Source of the DNA: an uncultured Prevotella sp.
Lineage (GTDB): Bacteria; Bacteroidota; Bacteroidia; Bacteroidales; Bacteroidaceae
Length of the DNA: 14,231 nucleotides
Assembly: GCA_934190685.1 (NCBI GenBank)
Contig: CAKPTK010000059.1
Coordinates: forward strand, 1-14,231
Reading direction: 5' to 3'
Below the pieces are notes generated by a model. The model ran no database searches. It worked only from the letters and a program-made list of their open reading frames with translations, and had not been told where the DNA came from. Position numbers and translations under genes: made by a program. Shown here in pieces: positions 1-9,332 of the stretch (position 1 is its first letter; each line of letters begins with the position of its first letter).

Positions 1-230
1 TCCAAAAGCTATACACACGCAGCCTTCCCTTGAAGTACCCTTCCGCTTTCAAGTGGGGGATTTCTTGGGGTCAACACGTTAATGGCAGAGTAACGAAACG
101 CTAATGGCAGAGTAACGACCCGTTAATGGCACACTAAGGCTTTTCCACTCGCCGAACCACCCAAGAGAGGCAGTTCCTCACCCAGAAAAAACATGGCACA
201 TGGAAATTTTTCGGGAAAGTTTTTCGGCAA
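1..230. other. Upstream non-coding region
   Basis: I see no convincing gene here. Near the left edge CTTGAA (29-34) and TTCAAG (48-53) form a 6-bp inverted repeat with a 13-base loop. It could be the tail of a terminator for a gene to the left, but no T-tract follows, so I do not call one. The only structured part is the tandem repeat at 77-142, listed separately. The only long open frame overlapping this part runs on the - strand across the riboswitch and its terminator, and its protein resembles nothing known to me, so it is treated as chance. Confidence 0.5.
77..142. repeat. Three-copy 22-bp tandem direct repeat
   Basis: Three head-to-tail units start at 77, 99 and 121 with an exact 22-bp period. 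Unit 1 begins CGTTAATGGCAGAGTAACG. Unit 2 differs by one base over that stretch (CGC for CGT). Unit 3 keeps CGTTAATGGCA and then decays. Within unit 1, CGTTA and TAACG form short inverted arms. The array ends about 92 bp before the -33 box of the thi promoter. A 22-bp period is close to two helical turns, so a protein bound to each unit would sit on the same DNA face. That role is inference; it could also be a remnant of a repeat element. Confidence 0.8.
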
Positions 231-233
231 AAG

Positions 234-265
234 TTTGCACGGACAAAGAATTCTTTGTTACTTTG
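234..265 (+). promoter_or_regulatory. Bacteroidetes-type promoter of the thi operon
   Basis: TTTG at 234-237 serves as the -33 box and TTACTTTG at 258-265 as the -7 box, with a 20-bp spacer. The -7 box departs from the Bacteroidetes consensus TAnnTTTG only at its second base. Transcription would start near 271, about 13 bases before the first paired base of the TPP riboswitch, which is where a riboswitch promoter should lie. Confidence 0.7.
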
Positions 266-283
266 CAAGCGTAAAGAAAAGAC

Positions 284-365
284 TATCACGGGGTGCTGAG
301 TGTATCGGCTGAGATTATACCCAATGAACCTGATGCAGATAATGCTGCCGCAGGGAAATGAGATA
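284..365 (+). promoter_or_regulatory. TPP riboswitch aptamer (THI element)
   Basis: The conserved THI-box blocks occur in order: CGGGGTGC (289-296), GGCTGAGA (307-314), ACCC (319-322), GAACCTGAT (326-334), TAATGCTGCCGCAGGGAA (340-357). Weak closing-stem pairing is visible between TATC at 284-287 and GATA at 362-365, with one A-A mismatch beyond. The element binds thiamine pyrophosphate and normally lowers expression of thiamine genes when the cofactor is plentiful. It sits in the leader of thiS-thiE-thiG-thiC-thiF-thiH-thiED, which agrees with that role. The hairpin just downstream is the probable expression platform. Confidence 0.96.
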
Positions 366-384
366 ACTTCAAGATTCAGAAAGG

Positions 385-434
385 AAGCCCCTATTCCGTT
401 GTGCGCAGGCACAGGATTAGGGGCTTAGCTTTTT
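385..434 (+). terminator. Probable riboswitch-controlled intrinsic terminator
   Basis: A 13-base arm AAGCCCCTATTCC (385-397) pairs with GGATTAGGGGCTT (414-426) with one T-T mismatch. An inner TGTGC/GCACA stem (400-404/409-413) closes on a GCAG loop. Five T follow at 430-434, three bases past the stem. It lies 20 bases after the TPP aptamer and about 80 bases before thiS, so it cannot end an upstream gene's transcript without being part of the thi leader. I infer transcription attenuation: TPP binding lets the hairpin form. I could not identify a convincing antiterminator by eye. Confidence 0.82.
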
Positions 435-513
435 CCTTCGGAACAGCTTTCATACTGTGGACAGACACCTCGTGAGTTGACACATTGTTTAACCCACAAA
501 ACAGGAACACACG

Positions 514-711
514 ATGAAAGTGAAAATCAACAACACTGAGAAAGACGTGCAGGCACAGACGCTTGCAGACCTCGCCGTGGAGATGAGCCTGCCCGAGAAA
601 GGCGTGGCTGTGGCTGTGAACAACCGCATGGCACCACGCACCGACTGGGCATCGGCCAACATCAAGGAAGGCGACAACATCGTCATCATCAAAGCCGTGT
701 GCGGAGGATAA
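514..711 (+). CDS. thiS: ThiS, sulfur-carrier protein
   Basis: This 65-residue ubiquitin-fold protein carries the sulfur used to build the thiazole ring of thiamine. Its C-terminus is AVCGG; the terminal Gly-Gly is the site that ThiF adenylates and that is then turned into a thiocarboxylate for ThiG. The length is normal for ThiS. The ATG follows an A-rich stretch with only a weak GGA. It is the first gene of the operon, about 80 bases past the leader terminator, and its stop codon TAA shares its last A with the ATG of thiE. The family call rests on the Gly-Gly end, the beta-grasp-like pattern and the neighbours. Confidence 0.95.
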   Translation: MKVKINNTEKDVQAQTLADLAVEMSLPEKGVAVAVNNRMAPRTDWASANIKEGDNIVIIKAVCGG

Positions 712-1337
712 TGAGGATGATGCTGCAATTCATATCCCACCATAACGAACGCTATGGCTATGCCGACGGATGCCGGATGGCTCTGGAGGGTGGATGCCGA
801 TGGATACAACTGCGCATGAAAGGCGCCTCTGACGAAGAGGTGCGCCCTGTGGCGATGGAGGTGCTGCGGATGTGCCGGGACAAGGGTGCCACGTTTGTCA
901 TCGACGACCGCGTGGAACTGGTGAAAGTGCTCCATGCCGACGGCGTGCATCTCGGCAAGAACGACATGCCCGTCCAGGAGGCTCGCCGCATACTCGGACC
1001 CCAAGCCATCATCGGCGGCACTGCCAACACCATCGACGACGTGAGGGAACACTGGCGGGCGGGAGCCTCCTATATCGGATGCGGACCGTTCCGGTTCACC
1101 ACCACCAAAGAGCGTCTCTCCCCCATCCTCGGGCTGGAAGGCTATCGGAAGATTGTGAGCCAGATGCGCGCCGAGGGCATCCGTCTGCCCATCGTGGCCA
1201 TCGGCGGCATCACGCCTGCCGACATCCCCGACATTCTGTCGACAGGGGTGGACGGTGTGGCGATGAGCGGAGCCATCCTTGGGTCGGAAGACCCCGTGGC
1301 GTTTGTCCGCTCGCTATTGAAGGAAAACGAAAAATAA
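711..1337 (+). CDS. thiE: ThiE, thiamine-phosphate synthase
   Basis: ThiE joins HMP-pyrophosphate to thiazole phosphate to give thiamine phosphate. The 208-residue product is a typical length for this TIM barrel. Visible motifs are IQLRMK (32-37, pyrophosphate contact), VIDDRVEL (63-70, D where many ThiE have N), ADGVHLGKNDMP (76-87), GGTANT (102-107, where others have the GxSxH motif), GPFRFTTTKE (125-134) and IVAIGGIT (161-168). I chose the ATG at 711 because it overlaps the thiS stop codon. ATG at 717 and 720 are also possible, and GGAGG at 703-707 is better spaced for those. An in-frame ATG at 699 would overlap thiS further and is less likely. A second, more divergent ThiE-like domain is encoded at the end of the operon, but this copy has the more canonical substrate-binding motifs. 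Confidence 0.95.
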   Translation: MRMMLQFISHHNERYGYADGCRMALEGGCRWIQLRMKGASDEEVRPVAMEVLRMCRDKGATFVIDDRVELVKVLHADGVHLGKNDMPVQEARRILGPQAIIGGTANTIDDVREHWRAGASYIGCGPFRFTTTKERLSPILGLEGYRKIVSQMRAEGIRLPIVAIGGITPADIPDILSTGVDGVAMSGAILGSEDPVAFVRSLLKENEK

Positions 1338-1357
1338 AGACATAACAAGAAAACAAA

Positions 1358-2131
1358 ATGGAGAAACTGACAATCGCAGGACGCGAGTTCAACTCACGTC
1401 TGTTTTTAGGAACAGGAAAGTTTAACAACAACGCGCTGATGGCAAAGGCCATCAAGGCATCGGAAACGGAGATGGTGACCGTGGCCATGAAGCGCATCGA
1501 ACTGAACGACGAGCACGACGACCTGCTCACCCACATCACCGAGAATCCCGGCATCCAGTTGCTGCCCAACACCAGCGGCGTGCGCAATGCCGAGGAAGCC
1601 ATCTTCGCCGCACAGATGGCGCGCGAGGCTTTCGGCACCAACTGGCTGAAACTGGAAATCCATCCCGACCCACGCTACCTCCTCCCCGACTCCGTGGAGA
1701 CACTCAAGGCTACGGAAGAACTGGTGAAGCAGGGATTCGTGGTGCTGCCCTATTGCCAGGCCGACCCCACCCTGTGCAAGCATCTTGAGGAGGCAGGCGC
1801 CGCCACAGTGATGCCGCTCGCCGCTCCCATCGGCACCAACAAGGGGCTGCGCATGAAAGACTTCCTGCAAATCATCATCGAGCAGGCCACCGTGCCCGTG
1901 GTGGTAGACGCCGGCATCGGCGCGCCAAGCCATGCGGCGGAAGCCATGGAGATGGGCGCAAGCGCCTGCCTGGTCAACACCGCCATCGCAGTGGCTGGCG
2001 ACCCCGTGGAGATGGCTGTGGCCTTCAAGGAGGCTGTCGTGTGCGGACGCCGTGCCTACGAGGCCGGTCTCGGTGCCGTGGCAGACTCGGCAGAAGCCAG
2101 CTCACCCCTCACACAGTTTTTGTCAGAATAA
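1358..2131 (+). CDS. thiG: ThiG, thiazole synthase
   Basis: ThiG condenses deoxyxylulose phosphate, ThiS thiocarboxylate and dehydroglycine (here from ThiH) into the thiazole phosphate carboxylate. The 257-residue length is normal. The start [11 protein letters not shown] (12-22) is the ThiG hallmark. Lys98 in the segment [16 protein letters not shown] is the expected Schiff-base lysine. [33 protein letters not shown] and ACLVNTAIA follow in the family order. It starts 20 bases after thiE behind an A-rich leader. In the cell it would form a complex with ThiS and probably ThiH. Confidence 0.97.
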   Translation: MEKLTIAGREFNSRLFLGTGKFNNNALMAKAIKASETEMVTVAMKRIELNDEHDDLLTHITENPGIQLLPNTSGVRNAEEAIFAAQMAREAFGTNWLKLEIHPDPRYLLPDSVETLKATEELVKQGFVVLPYCQADPTLCKHLEEAGAATVMPLAAPIGTNKGLRMKDFLQIIIEQATVPVVVDAGIGAPSHAAEAMEMGASACLVNTAIAVAGDPVEMAVAFKEAVVCGRRAYEAGLGAVADSAEASSPLTQFLSE

Positions 2132-2144
2132 CAAACCTCATTAA

Positions 2145-3739
<1,595 letters not shown>

Positions 3740-3740
<1 letters not shown>

Positions 3741-4546
3741 TGGGCGAACTTACTTCTGAACAACGCCGACGCTACGACCGCCATCTGATTCTCGACGGAT
3801 TCGGACACGAAGGACAGCGACGGCTCCTGGAGGCCAAGATACTGATCATTGGAGCTGGCGGACTGGGCTCGCCGGCCTCCATGTATCTGGCCGCGGCAGG
3901 TGCGGGACATATCGGCATCGTCGACGGCGACTTCGTGTCGGTGACCAACCTGCAACGGCAAGTGCTCTACACCAATGCCGACACAGGACATTCCAAGGCG
4001 AGGGTGGCAGCCGAAAGACTGCACGCCATGAACCCGGATGTGGACATTGCCGTACAAGACACATTCATCGACGAGCGAAACGTGCTCGACATCATCCGCC
4101 CCTACGACTTTGTGATTGAGGGCACCGACAATTTCGCCTCGAAATATCTCGTCAACGATGCGTGCGTGATGCTCGGCAAGGGATTCTCCATAGGCGGCAT
4201 CAACCGATACTCGGGCCAGACCATGACCCATCTGCCCGGCACGGCATGCTACCGTTGTTTGTTTCCTGAGCCGCCTGTCCAAAGCGAGGTGGAGACATGC
4301 TCCATGGTGGGTGTGCTCGGTCCGCTTGCCGGCATCATAGGAACCGTACAGGCCACCGAGGCCATAAAATGCATAACCGGCATCGGAGAACCGCTCACCG
4401 ACAAACTGCTCACGCTCGACGCACTGACAATGACGTGGAACCGATTCGACATTCTGCGCAATCCCGATTGCGCTCTCTGCGGCAACACCCCGACCATAAC
4501 ATCCATTAGGGAGTATGCGTACAAGCCGTGCGCAAAAAGACAATAA
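3740..4546 (+). CDS. thiF: ThiF, ThiS adenylyltransferase
   Basis: This ThiF/MoeB/HesA-family E1-like enzyme adenylates the ThiS C-terminus. In the 268 residues one sees RYDRH (11-15), the nucleotide loop GAGGLGSP (38-45), NLQRQ (70-74), GTDNF (128-132), two zinc-binding pairs Cys170/Cys173 and Cys244/Cys247, and CSMVGVLGP (187-195), whose Cys187 matches the position of the conserved cysteine in this family. The ATG at 3740 overlaps the thiC stop by one base, which points to translational coupling; an upstream in-frame ATG inside thiC (3683) is not favoured. Sequence alone cannot fully separate ThiF from MoeB, but the position between thiC and thiH settles it. Confidence 0.93.
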
Positions 4547-4565
4547 AAAGTTTAATAAGAAAGAA

Positions 4566-5708
4566 ATGTTTTCAGACGAATTAAAGAAAATAAGCTGGCA
4601 GGAGACTACCGAGCGCATCGCTGCAATGACAGACACAGACGTGCGCCGCGCCCTTGCCAAAGAGCATTGCGACGTCAACGACTTCATGGCAATGCTTTCA
4701 CCCGCAGCCGAGCCACACCTGGAGGAGATGGCGCGACTCTCACGCAAGTACACCGAGGAACGCTTCGGCAAGACCATGTCGATGTTCATTCCGCTCTATA
4801 TCACCAACTCTTGCTCCAACTCCTGCGTCTACTGTGGATTCCACCGCGAGAACCCCATGGCACGCACCATCCTGACACCCGAGCAGATAGAAAACGAATA
4901 CCGCGCCATCAAGCAGTTGGCGCCATTCGAGAACATCCTGCTGGTCACGGGCGAGAACCCCGCCAAGGCGGGCACACCCTATCTCGCCAAAGCCATCGAC
5001 ATCGCCAAGAAGTATTTCTCCAACATCAAGATCGAGGTGATGCCTCTCTCCACCGAGGACTACAAGACACTCGCCGACCATGGCATGAACGGCGTGATCT
5101 GTTTTCAGGAGACCTACAACCGCGACCACTACAACCTCTATCATCCCCGGGGCATGAAGAGCCGTTTCGAGTGGCGATGCGACGGATTCGACCGCATGGG
5201 ACAGGCTGGTGTCCACTCCATCGGCATGGGCGTGCTCATCGGTCTGGAGAAGGAATGGCGCACAGACGTGACCATGATGGCCTACCATCTGCGCTACTTG
5301 CAGAAGCACTATTGGCGCACGAAATACAGCGTCAACTTCCCCCGTATGCGCCCGGCACAGAACGAGGGCTTCCAGCCCAACTGTTTCATGTCAGACCGCG
5401 AACTGGCGCAAGCCACCTTCGCCATGCGCATCTTCGACCACGACGTGGACATCTCCTACTCCACCCGTGAGCCAGCCTTCATCCGCGACCACATGGCCAC
5501 GCTCGGCGTGACCACCATGTCGGCAGAGTCGAAGGTGAACCCCGGCGGCTACCACACCTATCCACAGGCCCTCGAGCAGTTCACCGTCAGCGACGAGCGC
5601 ACCGCCAAGACCATCAACCTCCGACTGAAGGAACTCGGACGCGAACCGGTGTGGAAAGACTGGGACGCATCCTTCGACTTCTTCAATCCCATCAAGAAAA
5701 AAGCCTGA
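4566..5708 (+). CDS. thiH: ThiH, 2-iminoacetate synthase (tyrosine lyase)
   Basis: ThiH is a radical-SAM enzyme that cleaves tyrosine to p-cresol and dehydroglycine for ThiG. The 380-residue length matches the family. The cluster motif CSNSCVYC (Cys83, Cys87, Cys90) is followed by GFHREN, LVTGE, EVMPLSTEDY, CFQETYNRDHYNLYHP and a C-terminal STREPAFIRDH segment. I chose the ATG at 4566, 19 bases past thiF. An ATG at 4515 in the same frame would add 17 unconserved residues inside thiF. Use of ThiH instead of oxygen-dependent ThiO fits an anaerobic host. The stop lies 7 bases before the next gene. Confidence 0.96.
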   Translation: MFSDELKKISWQETTERIAAMTDTDVRRALAKEHCDVNDFMAMLSPAAEPHLEEMARLSRKYTEERFGKTMSMFIPLYITNSCSNSCVYCGFHRENPMARTILTPEQIENEYRAIKQLAPFENILLVTGENPAKAGTPYLAKAIDIAKKYFSNIKIEVMPLSTEDYKTLADHGMNGVICFQETYNRDHYNLYHPRGMKSRFEWRCDGFDRMGQAGVHSIGMGVLIGLEKEWRTDVTMMAYHLRYLQKHYWRTKYSVNFPRMRPAQNEGFQPNCFMSDRELAQATFAMRIFDHDVDISYSTREPAFIRDHMATLGVTTMSAESKVNPGGYHTYPQALEQFTVSDERTAKTINLRLKELGREPVWKDWDASFDFFNPIKKKA

Positions 5709-5715
5709 TAGAAAG

Positions 5716-7029
5716 ATGCTGATTGTCATCACCCTACCCGACATACACAAGGGAGAAGCCGCCGAATGCGTGCGGCTTCTCCAGTCGGGCGTGGACCTCA
5801 TCCACATCCGCAAGCCGAACGCTTCCGTCCAAGAGATGGAACAGACCATCCTCAACATTCCCGAGAAGTGGCGCCCCCGTTTGGTGGTGCACGACCATTT
5901 CGACCTTGCCGTGAAATACCATCTTCACGGCGTGCATCTCAACAGCCGCCATCCACAGCCGCCTGCCGGATGGAAGGGATCCGTCAGCCGCAGTTGCCAC
6001 TCGATAGCCGAGGTGGCAGCGTGGAAACCTTTGTGCGACTATGTGTCGCTCTCCCCCATCTTCGACTCCATCTCCAAGCAGGGCTACCGCTCGGCGTTCA
6101 CCCCTGAGGACATCCTCCGCGCACACAAGGCGGGCATCATCGACCGAAAGGTGTTGGCGCTGGGAGGCGTCACTTTCAACAAGATGGACGATGTGCTGAG
6201 GATGGGATTTGGCGGAGGCATGATTCTGGGTGATGCCTGGCATGCCTTTACCGACAGCCCGCTACAGCCTGTGGCGCTCACCGTCGCCGGAAGCGACCCC
6301 TCGGGAGGAGCCGGCATCCAGCAAGACCTGAAGACCATGCACGCCATAGGGGCTTATTGCGGTACGGTCATCACCGCCCTCACCAGTCAAAATACGCTGG
6401 GGGTGCAACAGGTAATGCCTGTTCCTGCCGATGTAGTGGCGAGCCAACTCGACTCCGTGCTCTCCGACCTCGATGTCCATGCCATCAAGATCGGCATGAT
6501 TCCCAATGTCGCCGTCGCCGAGGTCATCGCCAACAAACTTGAGGAATACAAGCGGCTTCATGCGTGTTCTGTGGTCTATGACCCCGTGATGGTCTCCACC
6601 AGTGGCAAGCGGCTGATGGAAGAAGATTGCCTGTCCTTCATCAAGCGCTGTCTGCTGCCCATCTGCACACTCGTCACCCCCAACATTCCCGAAGCGCTGA
6701 CGCTGACGGAAGAACAGGAGGAAGAACAGAACTTGAGCCGACGCTACGGATGTGCCTTCCTCGTGAAAGGCGGTCACGGAGAGGGCGGACAACTGACCGA
6801 CCGGCTATACCTGACCGACGGAACCACACACGACTATACCTCCAACCGCATCCCGACCCGCAATCTCCATGGCACAGGATGCACACTGTCCAGTGCCATC
6901 GCCGCCAACCTGCTGCTTGGACACGACCTCAAAACAGCCATCGACAAAGGGCGACAGCAACTTCTCTCCGCCATCACCAAAGGCAAAGACGCCCGTATCG
7001 GGCATGGCAACGGTCCCGTCATCGTCTGA
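5716..7029 (+). CDS. Fusion: ThiE/TenI-like domain + ThiD kinase
   Basis: Two enzymes are joined in 437 residues. Residues 1-180 form a ThiE/TenI-like barrel: LIHIRKP (28-34), GVHLNSR (72-78), SCHSIAEV (93-100), YVSLSPIFDSISKQGY (109-124), LALGGV (147-152). It is far from the ThiE at 711-1337. Residues 184-437 are ThiD, which phosphorylates HMP and HMP-phosphate: VALTVAGSDPSGGAGIQ, DPVMVSTSGKRL, TPNIPEA, FLVKGGH and HGTGCTLSSAIA with catalytic Cys389. The stretch 328-345, between NIPEA and the FLVKGGH strand, is about nine residues shorter than in E. coli ThiD. The first half could be a second thiamine-phosphate synthase or a TenI-type thiazole tautomerase; motifs do not decide. It is the last gene of the operon. 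Confidence 0.9.
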   Translation: MLIVITLPDIHKGEAAECVRLLQSGVDLIHIRKPNASVQEMEQTILNIPEKWRPRLVVHDHFDLAVKYHLHGVHLNSRHPQPPAGWKGSVSRSCHSIAEVAAWKPLCDYVSLSPIFDSISKQGYRSAFTPEDILRAHKAGIIDRKVLALGGVTFNKMDDVLRMGFGGGMILGDAWHAFTDSPLQPVALTVAGSDPSGGAGIQQDLKTMHAIGAYCGTVITALTSQNTLGVQQVMPVPADVVASQLDSVLSDLDVHAIKIGMIPNVAVAEVIANKLEEYKRLHACSVVYDPVMVSTSGKRLMEEDCLSFIKRCLLPICTLVTPNIPEALTLTEEQEEEQNLSRRYGCAFLVKGGHGEGGQLTDRLYLTDGTTHDYTSNRIPTRNLHGTGCTLSSAIAANLLLGHDLKTAIDKGRQQLLSAITKGKDARIGHGNGPVIV

Positions 7030-7121
7030 CCTATTTCCGCTCTGTATTGGACAAAAATATGAGCTATCTGTAAAAAGGACACTTAAATCTATGAGTGTCA
7101 ACGAGAAAAAACCATGGAAAA

Positions 7122-7153
7122 TTTGTAGCAAAGAAAACTATTTGTTACTTTTG
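7122..7153 (+). promoter_or_regulatory. Promoter of the histidine kinase gene
   Basis: TTTG at 7122-7125 and TACTTTTG at 7146-7153 match the Bacteroidetes -33 and -7 boxes perfectly, with a 20-bp spacer. Start of transcription would be near 7159, leaving a leader of about 85 bases. The leader holds a 6-bp hairpin AAGCCG/CGGCTT (7169-7174/7190-7195). No clear + strand terminator separates this promoter from the thi operon. The inverted repeat at 7078-7083/7094-7099 has a T-tract only if read on the - strand, so some read-through from the thi genes is possible. Confidence 0.78.
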
Positions 7154-7243
7154 CAATGTTTTCAGAAAAAGCCGAACACCCTAAAACCACGGCTTCATTA
7201 TAACCCATACTAAGACCAATTTTGAAGCAATAACAATGCTGCT

Positions 7244-9277
7244 ATGAGTGCAAGAATCATACCTTTACAGATATACCAGAGAACATTGTCCAAGACCCTC
7301 GAGAAGTTGACACAATCTGACAATATAAAAGAGGTGTTCCACGATGTGCTCAGCGATGTGCGCGAATACTACAACGCCGGTCGTGTGGTTATCATGCAAA
7401 CCATTGAAGGAAACACAGATTACCAAGAATGTCTGTCCGAAGTCGACGCACCCGGCGTGCGGTCGGTCATGGACAGTGTAGGCGGCACATTTGCCAAAAG
7501 ACGCTGGAGATACGAGCGGCTTGAAAGAGGCGAAAGTATCATCTTTGACGATGTCTACGAACTGGAAGACGGCCCGGGCTCACAACGCGAACTTTTCCGT
7601 ATGTTGGGTGTCCGCTCACATATTGCCGTGCCCATACCCAACACGAATCCGCTGACAGGATTCCTCGCCATCGACATCATAGACCGCACCTTCCAATGGA
7701 CAGAGCAGGACGAAATACTGCTCAAGGACATCGCCTCGCTCATCATGACCTGGAGGAAGTTGCAAAACAAGAACAAGAGAATCCAAGAAGACTACATCTA
7801 CCAACACAATGTCATCGACAAGATTCCCATGGGACTGGTGCTCTATGCACCCGACGGTTCGCTCACTTATGCGAACCAAATGGCACTCAAGGTTTTCGGC
7901 ATGAGTTCACCCGACAAGGTGAAGAACTTCAACTTGTTCGGCAGCCACATCCTCTCAGAAAACGAAAAACAGAAGATAAAAGATCGGGAACTCTTCGACA
8001 CCACATTCGAATACGGCTACGGAACGCCTCCCACCCAAAGCGACTATGGGGCGAAAGAATATATCTATGTGATGGCGCGCTACAGCAAACTGCGCGACAG
8101 CAGCGGAAAGCTCTTGTCCTATATAGGAGCCTATGTGGACCGCACGCACGAGACCAACACCGCCAACCGCGTCAAGGAGTTGGATGGTTTCGTGTCTGTC
8201 TGCGCCAACTTCGCCCACCTCGGCTTCGCCCGTGTCAATGCGGTCGACGGCATCGGCTATGGAACCCGACAATGGTTCCGCAACTTCAACATCGACAATG
8301 ACAACCAAAACCATTCCTACCCCGAGACGCTCGCCAAACTGCACCCTGACGATATGCAAAAGATTTTCGACTTCCGCAAGAAGGCGATGACAGATCCTAC
8401 GACGACCTTGCGCACACGACTGCGCGTGAAGAAGAACGACGGAAAGGAGGGGTGGGACTATCTGCGCATCTATTCCGTGGTCACCCGATTCGAACCCTAC
8501 GAGGGCATCGTAGAGACCAGCTCCATCACCCACAGCATCAACCATCAGGTGGAAATGGAGAAGTCGCTCATCAAGGCCAAGAACGAGGCGGAAAACGCCG
8601 ACCACCTGAAGTCGGCGTTCCTCGCCAACATGAGCCACGAGATACGCACGCCGCTCAACGCCATCGTGGGCTTCTCCCAACTGCTCTGCGGCGACTATGT
8701 GGAAGAGAAGGACAAACCCGAGGTGATGAACATCATCGAAAGCAACAACACGCTGCTGCTCCAACTCATCGGCGACATCCTCGACCTTGCGAAGTTGGAA
8801 GCCGGCACCCTTGACTTCAGCCTCAAGGACACAGACGTGAACGAGGTGTGCAACACCGTGGCTGCCTCCATCAAGATGCGCATCCGGTCGGGCGTGGAAC
8901 TGCAAGTCGACTGCCCCGAGAAGGAGTGTCACATCACCTCCGACCCCAACCGTCTGCGCCAGGTGCTCATCAACTTCTCCACCAACGCCGCCAAGTTCAC
9001 CGACCACGGTCACATCCGCATCGGCTACCGTCTCGTCGCTCCCGACCGCATCCATTTCTTCGTGGAGGACACCGGACGGGGTATCGAGAAAGACAAACTG
9101 CCCAAAGTGTTCGACCGCTTTGCCAAGCTCAACAACACGGAACAAGGCAACGGGCTGGGACTGCAAATCAGCAAAGAAATCATCAACCGCCTGGACGGCG
9201 AGATTGGTGTGGAAAGTGAATGGGGAAAAGGCTCCACGTTCTGGTGCGAAATTCCACAGGTATGCACATTGAAATAA
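7244..9277 (+). CDS. Soluble GAF-PAS-PAS sensor histidine kinase
   Basis: A 677-residue two-component sensor kinase. Residues about 15-175 fit a GAF domain ([11 protein letters not shown]...GFLAIDI). Residues 188-303 are a PAS domain ([21 protein letters not shown]). Residues 315-437 look like a second PAS/PAC. A short coiled coil (437-460) leads to the H-box [18 protein letters not shown] with phospho-accepting His465. The ATPase domain shows the N-box around 570-586 (Asn577, Asn581), DTGRGI (609-614), FDRF (623-626) and GNGLGL (635-640), so it should be active. No membrane segment or signal peptide is visible, so it likely senses something in the cytoplasm. There is no receiver domain and no response regulator next to it, so partner and signal are unknown. 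Confidence 0.93.
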   Translation: MSARIIPLQIYQRTLSKTLEKLTQSDNIKEVFHDVLSDVREYYNAGRVVIMQTIEGNTDYQECLSEVDAPGVRSVMDSVGGTFAKRRWRYERLERGESIIFDDVYELEDGPGSQRELFRMLGVRSHIAVPIPNTNPLTGFLAIDIIDRTFQWTEQDEILLKDIASLIMTWRKLQNKNKRIQEDYIYQHNVIDKIPMGLVLYAPDGSLTYANQMALKVFGMSSPDKVKNFNLFGSHILSENEKQKIKDRELFDTTFEYGYGTPPTQSDYGAKEYIYVMARYSKLRDSSGKLLSYIGAYVDRTHETNTANRVKELDGFVSVCANFAHLGFARVNAVDGIGYGTRQWFRNFNIDNDNQNHSYPETLAKLHPDDMQKIFDFRKKAMTDPTTTLRTRLRVKKNDGKEGWDYLRIYSVVTRFEPYEGIVETSSITHSINHQVEMEKSLIKAKNEAENADHLKSAFLANMSHEIRTPLNAIVGFSQLLCGDYVEEKDKPEVMNIIESNNTLLLQLIGDILDLAKLEAGTLDFSLKDTDVNEVCNTVAASIKMRIRSGVELQVDCPEKECHITSDPNRLRQVLINFSTNAAKFTDHGHIRIGYRLVAPDRIHFFVEDTGRGIEKDKLPKVFDRFAKLNNTEQGNGLGLQISKEIINRLDGEIGVESEWGKGSTFWCEIPQVCTLK

Positions 9278-9321
9278 AAGGAAAGGCTCACCCCGACAAT
9301 GTCTGGTGAGCCTTTCCTTTT
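9276..9321. terminator. Bidirectional terminator between kinase gene and ftsZ
   Basis: AAAAGGAAAGGCTCACC (9276-9292) and GGTGAGCCTTTCCTTTT (9305-9321) are perfect 17-bp inverted arms around a 12-base loop. A-rich and T-rich ends flank a GC-rich core, so it can end transcription in both directions. It starts on the last two bases of the kinase stop codon TAA and lies 11 bases past the ftsZ stop on the other strand. Confidence 0.93.
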
Positions 9322-9332
9322 CCTGAGCGGTG

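Noticed and set aside
134..412. Open frame on the - strand across the leader
   Set aside because: It overlaps the TPP riboswitch and terminator, resembles no known protein and has no promoter of its own.
7078..7099. GACACT/AGTGTC hairpin as terminator of the thi operon
   Set aside because: On the + strand it is followed by A-rich sequence, not a T-tract; only the - strand reading would have T5, and no - strand gene is there.
7236..7247. Three-codon ORF (ATG CTG CTA TGA) overlapping the kinase start
   Set aside because: It may be chance; a minimal ORF this short cannot be supported without conservation or ribosome data.
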